From assembly GCA_009760855.2 (NCBI GenBank), contig WPIO01000246.1, positions 1-64,000 of the forward strand: 64,000 bases of DNA, in the 5' to 3' direction. The translations under genes were made by a program, and so were the position numbers. The stretch is from Cristatella mucedo (taxonomy: Eukaryota; Bryozoa; Phylactolaemata; Cristatellidae). This document shows positions 22,021 to 32,633 of the stretch, one piece after another. The number at the start of each line of letters is the position of its first letter. Position 1 is the first letter of the stretch. The notes under the pieces are model-generated. The model was not told the origin of the DNA. It saw only the letters and a list, made by a program, of their open reading frames with translations, and searched no databases.

Positions 22021-22129
22021 CACAACATCGATGTCCCGATTAATATATGTGGAAACAAAAATATGAACATTCAAATGCTGGCTTAGCTGCATATATATGA
22101 CAACTATTCTAGATCTGCTTTTCACAGCA

Positions 22130-23214
22130 CATCACGGGAGTGTTAAACAGCTCATACTTTGAATACTGTAGTGCTTGGCCGAAGCAGTGTGGCAATGTAA
22201 ACAGTTTAACATATATAATTAGGAAATTTCCTGTCACCCGTGCAGTCAAGATGGCAGAAATATTCTCTTCCGAGATGACATTAGGCTGCTCATCCGAAAT
22301 TGCGAAAACGTACTCAAATCCAAAGCAAGGACAGATAGAGGTTTCTGAAATGTTTAGACATCCAGGTTCACAAAATTCAAGTTAGCAAGCCACAATCTCA
22401 CATTTTACACTAATATGGGCATCCGTGGTACAACCCACTTAATAGTAATGGGTCACGGGGATACATGGGCCGTGAAAACCAGTCGACTCAATGAGCTTAC
22501 AAAGATCATCGCTTGAATTGAACAGCGATTTACTTAGCCACGATCCCAACTGCTTGCGATCGGCCTTATTTGCAAATCGAAATGATACACAGCGAGACTA
22601 TTCACGGCACTCCTTTAGGATGATGCAACTGTTACCAGCTCGGGAAAAGAGCGCCTAAGGTGGCAAGCAGACTTCCAACACGCGTCATGCTGACCTGAGA
22701 TGGTGCGGTAGTCATAGGAATGCAATTCCACGGTGTCAATTCAAATGGTCCTGCGGTGTATGCAAGCCGACTTGAGAAACGATAACAAGCGACCACATGC
22801 CGCTAGCCGGCAGTGCTGGACGCCGCTGCTGCAGGCTTCCGTTAGTGCCGGCCCGCAAGCTTCGACGAATCCTATTGGTCAGATCCGTTGGCCAGCATGC
22901 CATTTCCCTGCCGTCGAAAGAATTCCAAGTATTTTGAACTTACACCGGATATTTAAGCAACAGTAAATGTGGATAGCTTGTTATTAGCCCTGCTTAGTAA
23001 CCGATAGCTCAAGAGGGTGTTTTCAAACTCCCTAGTAGCCTCTTCTGTGCTGTCGGAGTAATACAAATACCGAGAATATTACCACACTTAATAAAAAAAA
23101 GACATCAGAGCGAAATTTCCTATTGGTGATTTAAATTTGACGCTAAGGAAACACGATCGGATATTTGAAAACCATTCGTCTGGTTATTGGAAAGCTTGCT
23201 GTAGATTTCTAATT
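22130..23214. repeat. D3 spacer preceding SINE-1 array 1
   Basis: Unrecognised sequence whose parts align with 25,440-26,092 (AACAGCTCA, GAATACTGTAG, AATTGAACAGCGATTTACT) and with spacers at 51,550-51,830, 52,770-52,917 and 53,955-54,099. A conserved core, AACACGATCGGATATTTGA, immediately precedes every SINE-1 array. It is not coding as far as can be seen. Confidence 0.65.
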
Positions 23215-24113
23215 GGTGAGCCTTAACGGGTCACCGGGTAAGTCGGTGGCTTTCCCGACTTGACTACCGAGGTCTCGGGTTCGACTCCTGTGGTACACAA
23301 TTTTTTATTCAAACAGCGGTTAAAGCCCTAAGGAATCTGCTTTCGCTGTACAAAAAGAGATTGTTAAATCAGCTTTTTTTCTGGATGAGCTGTGGTGCCT
23401 TCTTAAGACAGTTGCTTTTACGAACACTTTCCACAGGTCGTCGGTTCAATTCCAGCGATTGTCAATCCTGTATCGCCATGGCAAGTTGTGGTTGAAGCCA
23501 TGAAGGGTCTTGTGGCGCTGAACACAATGAGGATGATTAATCAGCTAGCATTTTTGGTTTTTGTTTGGTTAGCTTGAAAGGAACACTAGGTAAAGTCGTT
23601 GCTTTCATGACCACTTTCCCGAGAACGTAGGTTCAATTTCTATGGTGGACGACACTTTATTGACACTGCAAGCAGTTTTCAAAGCTGTAAAGAATCTTCT
23701 TTCACTGTACAAAAAAGGATTGTTAAATCAGCTATGATTTTCTTTTGGGTGAACGTGATGGCCCATTTGGTAAGACGGTGCCTTTTACGACCACTTTCCC
23801 TAGGTCGTGGGTTGTACTGCTGCAGTGGGCAATCCTTTATCATCACGGCAAGCTGTGGTTAAATCTGTGAAGGGTCATTTGTCGCTGTACAGGAAGAGGT
23901 ATTTTAATCAGGTAAGATTTTTTTTTTTCTTTGGTTAGCCGTGAATACACACTAGGTAAGGCGGTCGCTTTCACGACCTTGGTCCTGAGTTCATGTGTTA
24001 GATTCCAGTGGTGGGTGATCATTTAGCAACCCTTCAAGTGGAGATAAAAATCGTAAAGGCTCTTCTGTCGCCATTCAAAAAGAGGCTTTTAAATCACCTA
24101 GGATTTTTCTAAA
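23215..24113 (+). repeat. SINE-1 tandem array 1 (five monomers)
   Basis: Five head-to-tail tRNA-SINE monomers start near 23,215, 23,385, 23,568, 23,749 and 23,935, at a period of about 170-186 bp. Each has a tRNA-like head, a B-box-like motif (GGTTCGACTCC in monomer 1; degenerate in others) and an A-rich 3' end resembling TGTACAAAAAGAG then TAAATCAGCTAG. The monomers differ from one another far more than they differ in layout. Monomer order differs from the a-b-c-d tetramers elsewhere, though monomer 3 resembles type b. Confidence 0.85.
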
Positions 24114-24290
24114 CCATACTCGCACACATAGTCTATGCACATCGCCTCAAACCATGTTAATCATGTTATTTATTAAGCACGGCACCGCTCACAATTCATT
24201 CTTGTTTCCATTGCACCAAATGTGAAGCGTGTAGATAGAGATTGAGTTCTTTGAGGGAGCTCTATAAATTATGTAATTAACATTAATAAT
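24114..24290 (+). mobile_element. LINE-A 3' tail following SINE-1 array 1
   Basis: LINE-A 3' UTR remnant (CATGTTAATCATGTTATTTA, GATAGAGATTGAGTTCTTTG) with an AT-rich tail. The same succession, array then LINE-A tail then minus-strand RT scrap, is seen after arrays 3 and 4. Confidence 0.65.
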
Positions 24291-24435
24291 AGCCGGTAGG
24301 TTGGCTCTGTCAACATTCTCTTAAGTAAAGTTTGCTGCCAATAATATGCCGATGTCATCAATACAATTAGCAAATGAGCTGAGATATTTTGACGTGCTAC
24401 CGGGCTGGCAATGATCAAAAGCAGTTGGTCCCAGC
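24291..24435 (-). mobile_element. LINE-A RT scrap
   Basis: Reversed, this matches the stretch around motif E of LINE-A (TTTGCTGCCAATAATATGCC region). Equivalent scraps sit at 52,630-52,770 and 53,826-53,950. Confidence 0.55.
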
Positions 24436-25080
24436 ATGTGTGCCATACCATCTTGACTTCTGTAGGTCACTGCTTGCTGGCCTACCGGCATGTGCAATCA
24501 GGAGCTTACAGCTGGTGCAACACTCCACAGCTAGACTTGTCAATCGTGAACGTCGCAGTTGCCACATTTAAACCATTGCTCGCCGACCTCGACTGGCTAC
24601 CAGTCAAGCAACATACCGACTTCAAAATTGTATTGCTAACTTTTAGGTCATTTAATTTTTTCGCTCAAGCCTATCTCTCAAATGTACTCCCTACCCTGCA
24701 AAGTATCGTGCCACCACTTTTTCGGGATCCAGCAGTTTGCCAATACCTCGTACAAGCCTTAAATCCTATGGAGACCGTGCATTTACTTCTTTTGCCCTCA
24801 AAGCTTGGAACTCATTCCCGAGTTGCGTCAGAACATTCCCTAACTCGACCACGTTTAAAAAGAACTTGAAACAGAACTGTTTAGGACAGCATTTGGCAGG
24901 TCGCTGTGATTCATCCTTCATGAACCACACTTGCTTGCTGCCCCTGCACATGTTCATGATGTTTGTCAAGTGCGAAATTACTCACAAATTCAACTTCATT
25001 TCCCTTTGCAGAAAATTGTAAGCGCCAAGGAAATGATTTACTTCTCCAAGGGTACTTTATTAAGTGCATTTATATTATTA
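24436..25080 (+). mobile_element. LINE-A C-terminal fragment with 3' tail
   Basis: Plus-strand LINE-A from the LDFCxSLLAGLPACAI region to the 3' tail. Frameshifts occur near 24,570 and 24,700; the end reads PRTSLKSYGDRAF and AWNSFPSCVRT. It is the second example of the composite at 20,742-22,020. Confidence 0.85.
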
Positions 25081-25325
25081 TTAAAGAAATGTACAATAGG
25101 TAGTCATCTGCATAGATGTGAAAGCCTTGATAATTATTCTTGCATATCACATCAGCCAAAAGGGAGAGCACAAATCGTGAAAAGAACTAGACCAGTGACA
25201 GATCCCTGAGGTACCCCATATTTCACACGTTCCTCAGGTGATCTATGTCTACTCATGTCAATATTGGGGAGTCTCTCACTGAGGTATAACCTGAACTATT
25301 GCAATCCCGTGCCAGTAAGCTTTTA
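25081..25325 (-). mobile_element. LINE-A RT remnant (motif B to YADD)
   Basis: Counterpart of 21,783-22,020, sharing AAAGAAATG at the junction and CAGATCCCTGAGGTACCCCA within. It is non-coding in its present state. Confidence 0.75.
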
Positions 25326-26092
25326 GGTTTGAGCAAATTGAAGTCCCAAATAATTTACGTAGCCAGACAATTATAAAAATTAGAATGCTTGCTGAGGCAG
25401 CTAATATATGAGAACTATTCCAGATCTAGTTTTGGCAGCACATCACAGCAAGGCAAACAGCTCACATTCTGAATACTGTAGCAGTCGGCAAATGTACTGT
25501 GGTAGCGTAAACAGTTACACAAACAGAACTATGAATGTGCCTGTCACCCAGGCAGTCAAGATTTAGGAAAGTTGCTCTTCCAAGACGACATACGGTTACA
25601 GATCCAAAATCAGAAAAACCTACTCAAATCCAAAGCAAGGGCAAATGAGTGTTTCTGAAATGTATAGCCATTCAGATTCACAATTTTGAAGTCGGCAACC
25701 AATAATCCTACGTCGAACACAAATATTGGCATCCGAGATACAAGCCACGTATTACGAATGGGTGGTAGGCATACACAGGACTACGTAGAGTGGTTGGCGT
25801 AATGAGCTTGCAGAGATCAGACCTTGAATTGAACAGCGATTTACTCACCTATAAACCAAACTGTTTGTGATCGGCCTTATTGAAAAATCGAAAAGATATA
25901 CAGCTAGACTATCTAGGGTACTCATTTACGATAGCCGAACTGACATCAGCACATACTGAGAGAGCTTTAGCCGGCACGCAGATTCCCAACAGGCCTCCTG
26001 CTGACATAAGGTTGGTGGAAAGCAAACACGATCGAATATTTGAGAACCTTCTACCCGGTAGCTGGAAAGGTGGCAGCAGGTTTCGAATAAGC
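25326..26092. repeat. D3 spacer preceding SINE-1 array 2
   Basis: Aligns with 22,020-23,214 and, near its right end, with the spacers before arrays 3-5 (AGAGCTTTAGCCGGCA, CCTCCTGCTGACAT, AACACGATCGAATATTTGA, CTGGAAAG). No gene is recognised. Confidence 0.65.
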
Positions 26093-26655
26093 GAGCCGTA
26101 ATAGCTCAGTAATTAAGCCGGTTCCTTTCACGACCTCGGCTCCGAGGTCTTGCATTCGGTCCTTCCAGTGGGAAATTCATTATAGCTACTACAAGCGGTG
26201 GTGAAAGTCGTAAACTCTCTTCTGTCGCTTTACAAAAAGAGGCTGTTTATTCAGCTAGCATTTTGTTCTGTTTTCGTTTGGTTAGCCTGGATGGCGCACT
26301 AGGTAAAGGTGAAGCTTTTAGGACCACTTTTCTGAAGTCGTGGGTTCGTTTCCTATGAGGGAGCCATCGTTAATCGCCACTGCAAGGCTTGGTGAAAGAT
26401 ATAAACGCTCTTCTGTCGCTAAACAAAAAAAGCTTTTCCATCAGGTATGATTTTTATGGTGAGTCGTGATGAGGCGATACCAAAGATGGTTGCCTTCACA
26501 ACCTCGGTCCCGAGGTCGTGGGTTAGATTTCTGCCCTGTGCTAGCCTGTATCGTCTCTGCAAGCGGTGGTGAAAGTCGTACAGTCTCATCTGGCGCTATA
26601 CAAAAAGAAGCAGTTTTAAATTAGCTAGGCTTATTTTTTGGTGAGCCACGAGTGC
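26093..26655 (+). repeat. SINE-1 tandem array 2 (a-b-c plus stub of d)
   Basis: Monomers start at 26,093 (type a, TCAGTAATTAAGCCGG), 26,280 (type b, GCACTAGGTAAAGG) and 26,455 (type c, GGGTTAGATTTCTG). A 20-bp stub of type d (GAGCCACGAGTGCTTAC) follows at about 26,640, interrupted by a LINE-A fragment. Type order is the same as in arrays 3, 4 and 5. Monomer c shows the long hairpin ACCTCGGTCCCGAGGT intact. Confidence 0.85.
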
Positions 26656-27235
26656 TTACCACCTGTACTGGATACCAGTCAAGCAACGGATCGACTTAAA
26701 GTTGTGTCGCTCACTTTTAGGTCACTTCATTCATTGGCTCCAGCCTATCTCTCATACCGAATCCTCCACCAGAATCAGCTGCGTACCAATCACTTTCCGG
26801 AATTCAACACCTAGCCAATACCTCATACAAACCTCAAATCCTTAGGCGACCGTGCATTTATTTCCCATGCTCTCAAAGCCTGGAATTCCCTCCCAACTTG
26901 CATCCGAAAATCCTCTGACTTGACCACATTCAAAAAGAACTTCAAAACGCACCTATTTAGTTCAGCACTGAGTGGGTCCTTGTGATTCGTCCTTCGTGTA
27001 CTCATGCGTGCTGACACTATGCGTACTGTTACTAACCACATTAGCAGGATAAATAAGTGCATGTCACCCATTACCAAGTTATTCATGTTGTTTATCAAGT
27101 ATGATTTTCCTAAAATATCAATTGCGTTTCCATTTGCAGCAAATTTAAAGCACATACAAAGACATTGATCTCTCTGATAGCGCTTTCTCGCATGCATTAC
27201 GTCTACTAATAATAATATTTTTTCCAAAGGACCGA
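26656..27235 (+). mobile_element. LINE-A 3' fragment
   Basis: Starts at HLYWIPVKQRID-like sequence and runs through SLTFRSLHSLAPAYLS, the C-terminus, the 3' UTR and a tail with AATAATAAT near 27,208. It truncates monomer d of SINE-1 array 2. Confidence 0.85.
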
Positions 27236-28135
27236 GCGGCAGCGGCGTATGCTGAGGCTGCGGTAGCGGTGAACCATACAGTTTCGTCCCGTGGAGGTTA
27301 GGTCCAGCTCGATGCAGGTAGCCACGTGTACGTACCCGTCAAAGCTGAAACGCACTGCAGGGTGCCGGGCGTTCTTGCCACTGAGTGCTAAGCGTCAGAG
27401 GTCTATTAACTATAACTCGAGCTCAAGAGATCTAGTTGTGCCCTAACGCCGAGCTGGTTTGGTCGAGCGGTTAAGGTGCTTGCCCCGACCAAGGCCTGGC
27501 TGAGGTCGTTGGCTACAGCCGGGAGGCATACGTGAAGCGCCTGAACAGAGGTTTAAGTTCTCATCGGGCGCAATACAAATGAATTATATTTTTTTAACGT
27601 GCAGCACTAATAAAATAGCAGAAGCCGAGAAAGGGTGAATTTAAGCAGCACAGGCGCAGCCCGCTCTAAGCAGTGAACACTAAACTTTAAACACTACAAA
27701 ATATAAACCTTATGCACGAAGCACGAAAAGATAAACCCTAAAACACTCAACCATATACCGGGGTAAACGTCTTACACCAGGGGGGAACTTCCGGGGGAAA
27801 TGTCCAGGGAGAACGGCCAGGATAAAAAATTCCGTATCCCTAGTTCTATATACTTCCTAAATAATGCAAACTGTACGTTCTGCCGAATTAAAACCTACTT
27901 CAGGCCATTTAAACTTTTCTTGAGAGGCCAGACACACGTCGAGATTGTTATGAAACACCATGGTATAAAGTCCAAGAAAGTGACGCTTGTGCTGTGATGT
28001 ATTGTATCAAAGTCGAAAGCTTCACAAAGTCACAAGACTAAGTGATTATATGCAGAGTGTTTCATGCCTACTCAAAAGCTAAGCGATTTGTTAGCTTACC
28101 GACTTCGTTTAATGCAAGAGATGGATCATTTGTTC
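27236..28135. repeat. D3 right flank (paralogue of 54,800-55,590)
   Basis: Includes a SINE-2 at 27,450-27,600 and non-coding sequence with GGGGTAAACGTCTTACAC and TACGTCGAGAT-like marks shared with the partner. The alignment stops near 28,135, where LTR sequence begins. No gene is seen. Confidence 0.7.
27450..27600 (+). mobile_element. SINE-2, best-preserved copy
   Basis: Head GCTGGTTTGGTCGAGCGG then TTAAGGTGC is a good A box of the class II (Ser/Leu) tRNA kind. The B box is degenerate (GTCGTTGGCTACAGCC). The tail AAGCGCCTGAACAGAGG ... TCATCGGGCGCAATACAAAT folds like the LINE-A 3' end. The paralogue is at 54,905. Confidence 0.8.
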
Positions 28136-28439
28136 ACCGGGACATGACACATATGTTCACCGGGAGCCGAGACAGGCGTCAGTTTGACGGCGAGATCCGC
28201 TCAGGTTAGAATGGAGCGTGGTCAGACTAAGAACGATCAGGATGTGGACCGACTTCAATGCTCCATTAGATAAAGAGCGGTCAGGATATAGAACAAATAC
28301 TGTACTCCATTAGACAAAGAGTGAAAGGATGGTAAACTGTCGCAGAAGCCAGCTAATAAATTACAGGCGGAAGGGAATAGGCCGAGAAAGGACACCGAGA
28401 GCTAGGGTCCAAAAAAAGCAGCTATGCTCAACGTCAAGA

Positions 28440-29275
28440 GGGCAGAGATACAGAGAGACAGAGACAAAGACAGCAATAGAGACAGAGACAGAGACAGACA
28501 GAGACAGACAGAGACAGACAGAGACAGACAGAGACAGACAGAGACAGACAGAGACAGACAGAGACAGACAGAGACAGACAGAGACAGACAGAGACAGACA
28601 GAGACAGACAGAGACAGACAGAGACAGACAGAGACAGACAGAGACAGACAGAGACAGACAGAGACAGACAGAGACAGACAGAGACAGACAGAGACAGACA
28701 GAGACAGACAGAGACAGACAGAGACAGACGGAGACAGACGGAGACAGACGGAGACAGACAGAGAGACAGACAGACAGAGACAGACGGAGACAGACGGAGA
28801 CAGACGGAGACAGACAGAGACAGACAGAGACAGACAGAGACAGACAGAGACAGACAGAGACAGACAGAGACAGACAGAGACAGACAGAGACAGACAGAGA
28901 CAGACAGAGACAGACAGAGACAGACAGAGACAGAGACAGACAGAGACAGACAGAGACAGACAGAGACAGACAGAGACAGACAGAGACAGACAGAGACAGA
29001 CAGAGACAGACAGAGACAGACAGAGACAGACAGAGACAGACAGAGACAGACAGAGACAGACAGAGACAGACAGAGACAGACAGGGACAGACAGGGACAGA
29101 CAGGGACAGAGACAGACGGAGCTAGACGGAGACAGACGGAGACAGACGGAGACAGACGGAGACAGACAGAGACAGACGGAGACAGACGGACACAGACAGA
29201 GACAGACAGAGACGGACAGAGACGGACAGTGACAGACAGAGACAGACAGAGACGGACAGTGACAGACAGAGAGCA
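28440..29275 (+). repeat. 10-bp minisatellite (GAGACAGACA)n
   Basis: About 80 units by length of GAGACAGACA with variants (GAGACAGACG, GGGACAGACA), clustered toward the ends and around 28,725-28,805. It lies inside the 5' LTR, where the 3' LTR carries (GA)n. It gives long open frames in several frames on both strands (Thr-Glu-Asp-Arg-Gln rich), which are artefacts of the repeat. Confidence 0.97.
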
Positions 29276-29392
29276 AAGAAAGGATGAATGACAGAGCTCA
29301 GGGCTGCAGACTCGGTAGTCGATGCGAGACTACGCCTTGAGAGCACGAGACTCGTACCTACGACGACGTACAGCTAAGTGAAACTTAGACTG

Positions 29393-29845
29393 TGTCGTTT
29401 TTCCACACAGCAGAGAGCCAGCCGATGCCCATTACGGACAATTTATTACCAACGCACGGAGCCAAAGAGCTCACGGCTTCCTTCGGCCCCTACACTCCCT
29501 CGACTCATCTTCCACTCCTCCAGTCCCCCGGTTGACCCCGATGATTCATACAGGACTACAACTGTGCAGTGGTGATCCTGATGGTGAATCCACCATCTGA
29601 CCACCAGCTGGTTACCGGCCTGTGTCCATGCCACATCACACGCTGACTACAGCAGTGCACTGGCCGACCCTGATGGTGAATTCACCATCTGGTTACCAGC
29701 TGGTTGCAGGCCTGTGTCCATGCCACATCACAGGCGGACCACAAAAGTGAACCACGCCTCTCGGTGGTGCTTCTAACAGCTCACCAGTGGCTTATCAGAG
29801 GAGCCTGCATACAATACATACATACATTCGCACATACGAACTACA
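29393..29845 (-). mobile_element. Solo LTR (family S), TSD GACTG
   Basis: A 453-bp element with TG...CA ends: left terminus TGTCGTTTTTCC, right terminus CGAACTACA. It is flanked by GACTG at 29,388-29,392 and 29,846-29,850. The uninterrupted host sequence is visible in the inner LTRs (ACTTAGACTGTGCAGTTG). Its sense is minus, because AATAAA lies on the minus strand near 29,446. It contains two internal copies of a segment of about 120 bp (GATGGTGAATCCACCATCTG). Confidence 0.9.
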
Positions 29846-30312
29846 GACTGCACGGTTGTGTTCTGTCGGCTACTCAGCTGCTCAAATATTGAGGTGCTGT
29901 AGTGGTCCGCCTTCGGGGTCGGGACCATTGCTAGCGATGCAGGCGCGTGGTAGCTTATTTTAGTCGGGCTTCGGGCGTTCTCGCCCAGTTAACGCTGTCG
30001 GTCCGTGGCGCGCCGCGCAAGTGAGTATGGTAGTGTATCATACTCTGGCTTCAGGAGTTCGGGCAGTTAACTCCGTCGGTCCAGTTCCCGCCGCGTAAAG
30101 CGCTTTCGCCACCGGCTAAACACTACTAACAGGGCGACAATAAACTGTTGCTTTTGGCACATAGTTGTGGCCGCTTGTTTTTTAACCGTGCTGCAGCTCT
30201 GCACTATACCGTCCACCGGTAAAAATTCGGGGGACTACCATCTGGGCGGTTGCATTTGATGACCCTTCTTTTTGGCCAGTAACGCTCGTAACCTTCCAGA
30301 TTGGACCAGGGA

Positions 30313-31590
30313 ATGGCGTCGCTTGACCGCTCGGACCTCCAGCCCAGCGTTCGACATCCTGCAGTTGAGCCTGAATGACCGCGCTATTTTCACTTCGTTT
30401 AGCCAAGATGTAACGGAGCGTTTACGAGCGCTTGAGGAAGAGAATGCCCAGCTGTGCACTGCGGCTGCATGACGGGTCGGCCGCTCCAGCGCCGGCACAC
30501 CAGCCGGGTCGGTAGCCTTACCGCCGACCTGCACCTTGTCAGCTGTGCCATGCGGCCTGTGCACGGTTCTTCATTCGCTGCCGCAGTACGCGGTCGGGCC
30601 GACGCCGCGCCCGGGGGGCTCCGCCCCGTCCACCGCTTCCTCCAATCCCCCTCCACCACCAAAGGTTACGCCCCGTACTCTGCGGCCTATATATAGCAAC
30701 GCCCTCAGTGGCGTTTGACGGGTGCACGGAGGCCCTATTGCTGAAACTTGAGCCGTCCCGGGGGACCTCCTGACCGCGGTGGATCAGCGATTATGAGGTG
30801 TTTTCCAGGTCCTGCGGATGCTCTCCGGACCTCCCGCTACTGCGCTTGGGCTCATACTTTCGCGGCCGAGCGCTTAATGTAGATCGCTCGGTCTATGAAC
30901 GGCTCTGAGATGAGCCGGGCCAACGACCTACATTCGGGGTAATGAAAGTAGAACTGGTGCGGACGTTCACCTCTGGCGTTTGTCGCAATGCTTCTCGCGG
31001 GCCCTACACGATTGTCGCCAGGGTGCCGCACAAAGTGTTTACAACCGTCGCTTACCTACTCCTCCGCAGGCGGACCGTGACGCTATGGTCTTCTCCATGT
31101 TCGTTGAGGGCCTTCATCCCGAGATTAGAGGCGCCGTCTTTGCCAAAGAATGGGCCTGCCTAGACGAGGCCCTAGGTTTTGCTGAAAGATATGAAGCCGA
31201 ATCTCGCTTCTTATGTCGCACGGCTGCTTCCGTCGCCTACGCCGGCGATCAAGGCCGCCATTACCACTCGAAAGTGATAGGGCCCCTATTTCGCCAGATG
31301 CAGAGGGTAAGTAGGATGCAATGGCCGGGCAAATGACCCAGCTGTGTGACTGATTGCCAAGGGAAAGAGGGAAAACTTCGACTCCAGTCGTTGGCAATCG
31401 TACAATCCCCGGCCGGCGCAGCTTAAGGCCTTTAATTCTTTATCCGGCTTCACTGCCAAGGAAGGCCGCCCCCTCTGCAAGATTTGTTCCAAACCAGGCC
31501 ACACTGCTGGTAACAGCCCACAGGCCGACCTGAATATCGGGCTTAGGCCATTCACACACAACAGTTGACGGTCCGAAGACCAAGTGCAGG
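30313..31590 (+). pseudogene. gag of outer element (decayed)
   Basis: Starts ATGGCGTCGCTTGACCG after a degenerate primer site. Frameshifted translation follows the inner gag: FDILQLSLNDRAIFTSFSQ, a glutamate-rich coiled stretch (ERLRALEEENAQL), the capsid-like block (SLFVEGLHPEI-type region, FAKEWACLDEAL) and a zinc-finger-like CKICSKPGHTAG near 31,475. The last cysteine of the CCHC pattern reads serine. At least four frame changes are present. Confidence 0.75.
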
Positions 31591-31899
31591 CGGCCATGTG
31601 TCACAGGGATGGCGGGCGGATGCAGAACGTGGCAGGCCGGTTCATTACGAGTCGGCTGATCGAAGCCTTGTCGAGCCAGTACGCTACGATCCAGGAGGCT
31701 TCCCTCCACACGTTTCGGCCTGGCCACCTCATGGATCGGAATCTTTCGGTTCTCTCGGTGCGAGTGGGAACGCGAACCACGCTTCGTCTGGATACGTTCG
31801 ACGTCGACCGGCGTCCACACCTACCTCAAGGCCCGCAAGGCATCGGAGAGCGGTTTCGGTCGTGTTGGCTGCGGTCGGTGGGACGCTCGGTCGGCACCG

Positions 31900-32629
31900 T
31901 CACAACAGGAGTAACTAGCACGGGTCCTCCGTCCCACACAACATCACGCTTGTGAAGGTGAATGGTGTGCTGGTCACTGGACTATGGAACTCGGGTGCGA
32001 ATATTTCCTTGATATCGGCCTACCTCGCCCAACATCTGGGTTTCTCTTATGGATGGTGTTTCTTTGGGCCGCCAGTATGACGGGTTCTTTCCTGACTACA
32101 ATCTGGGGGGGGGAGGTGACAGCGAGCGTCCAAGTGGGAAGCATCACCTGTGAGCACCAATTCTATGTCACCATACAGTCTCTGCCACCGCTGCTGCTGG
32201 TTACCGACTTTCTTGCTACCCAACCGCCCATTGCGACGACTGTAAGCACGGAGCCGTGCCGGTGGGTGACCAGCGGCTACCACTGGTGCGTTACTCTGAG
32301 GCTGTACGCCAGGTTAGTCTAGCGACAGACATCACGGTTGCCCCACGCTGCCAACGCTTACTGCAGGGCTCAATGGAGGGACCTCATACACTAGGTCTTC
32401 TACTTTTCGAGGCAAATGCTGACCGACTTAATTATAACGGGCTCATAGCTGCTCGGGCCGTGGTGGCTCAGGTGGGCGGACTTCTGCTCATTAAAATCTT
32501 GAATACGTCAACATGTTCGGTTTTCTAAAAAAAAAAGGGGGACCTAACTCGGCTTTGCTGAGCCAATGGTCCCTGCCGCCGACGCATATGAGAGGCGACT
32601 CCCCACCAACGGAGCGGGCTTCGTCCGTA
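31900..32629 (+). pseudogene. Aspartic protease region of outer element (decayed)
   Basis: Frame reads VNGVLVTGLWNSGANIS at 31,960-32,010, where the active site DTG has become NSG, followed by the flap-like LLLVTDFLATQPP region. It continues as a linker (GLLLFEANAD, EATPHQRSG-like) toward RT and is cut at 32,629 by the inner element. Confidence 0.75.
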
Positions 32630-32633
32630 CGAA

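Larger units (their letters stand above)
28140..30254 (+). repeat. 5' LTR of outer element (interrupted)
   Basis: Matches the 3' LTR at 41,170-42,081 from about 28,145 onward (GGTTAGAATGGAGC, CTCCATTAGA, AATAAATTACAGGC) and the inner LTRs in R-U5 (CGGGCTTCGGG, ACAATAAACTGTTGC, ending GGTTGCA). The first 115 bp or so are missing. It contains an 830-bp minisatellite and a reversed solo LTR. After removing these, the remaining length plus the missing start is close to the 945 bp of the inner LTR. Confidence 0.85.

Noticed and set aside
23215-24113. Regular direct repeats resembling a CRISPR array
   Set aside because: The period is about 180 bp with full-length similarity between units, no short identical repeat plus unique spacer pattern, and each unit is a tRNA-SINE.
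28329-29291. Very long open frames (320, 280 and 233 codons) on both strands
   Set aside because: They come from a 10-bp unit whose length makes stop-free translation in several frames at once; the product is a pure repeat of Thr/Glu/Asp/Arg/Gln on one strand and Leu/Ser/Val/Cys on the other. No gene features.
30182-30727. Overlapping frames on both strands around 30.2-30.7 kb
   Set aside because: Shadows in GC-rich decayed gag sequence. Only the plus-strand frames that match the inner gag are meaningful.
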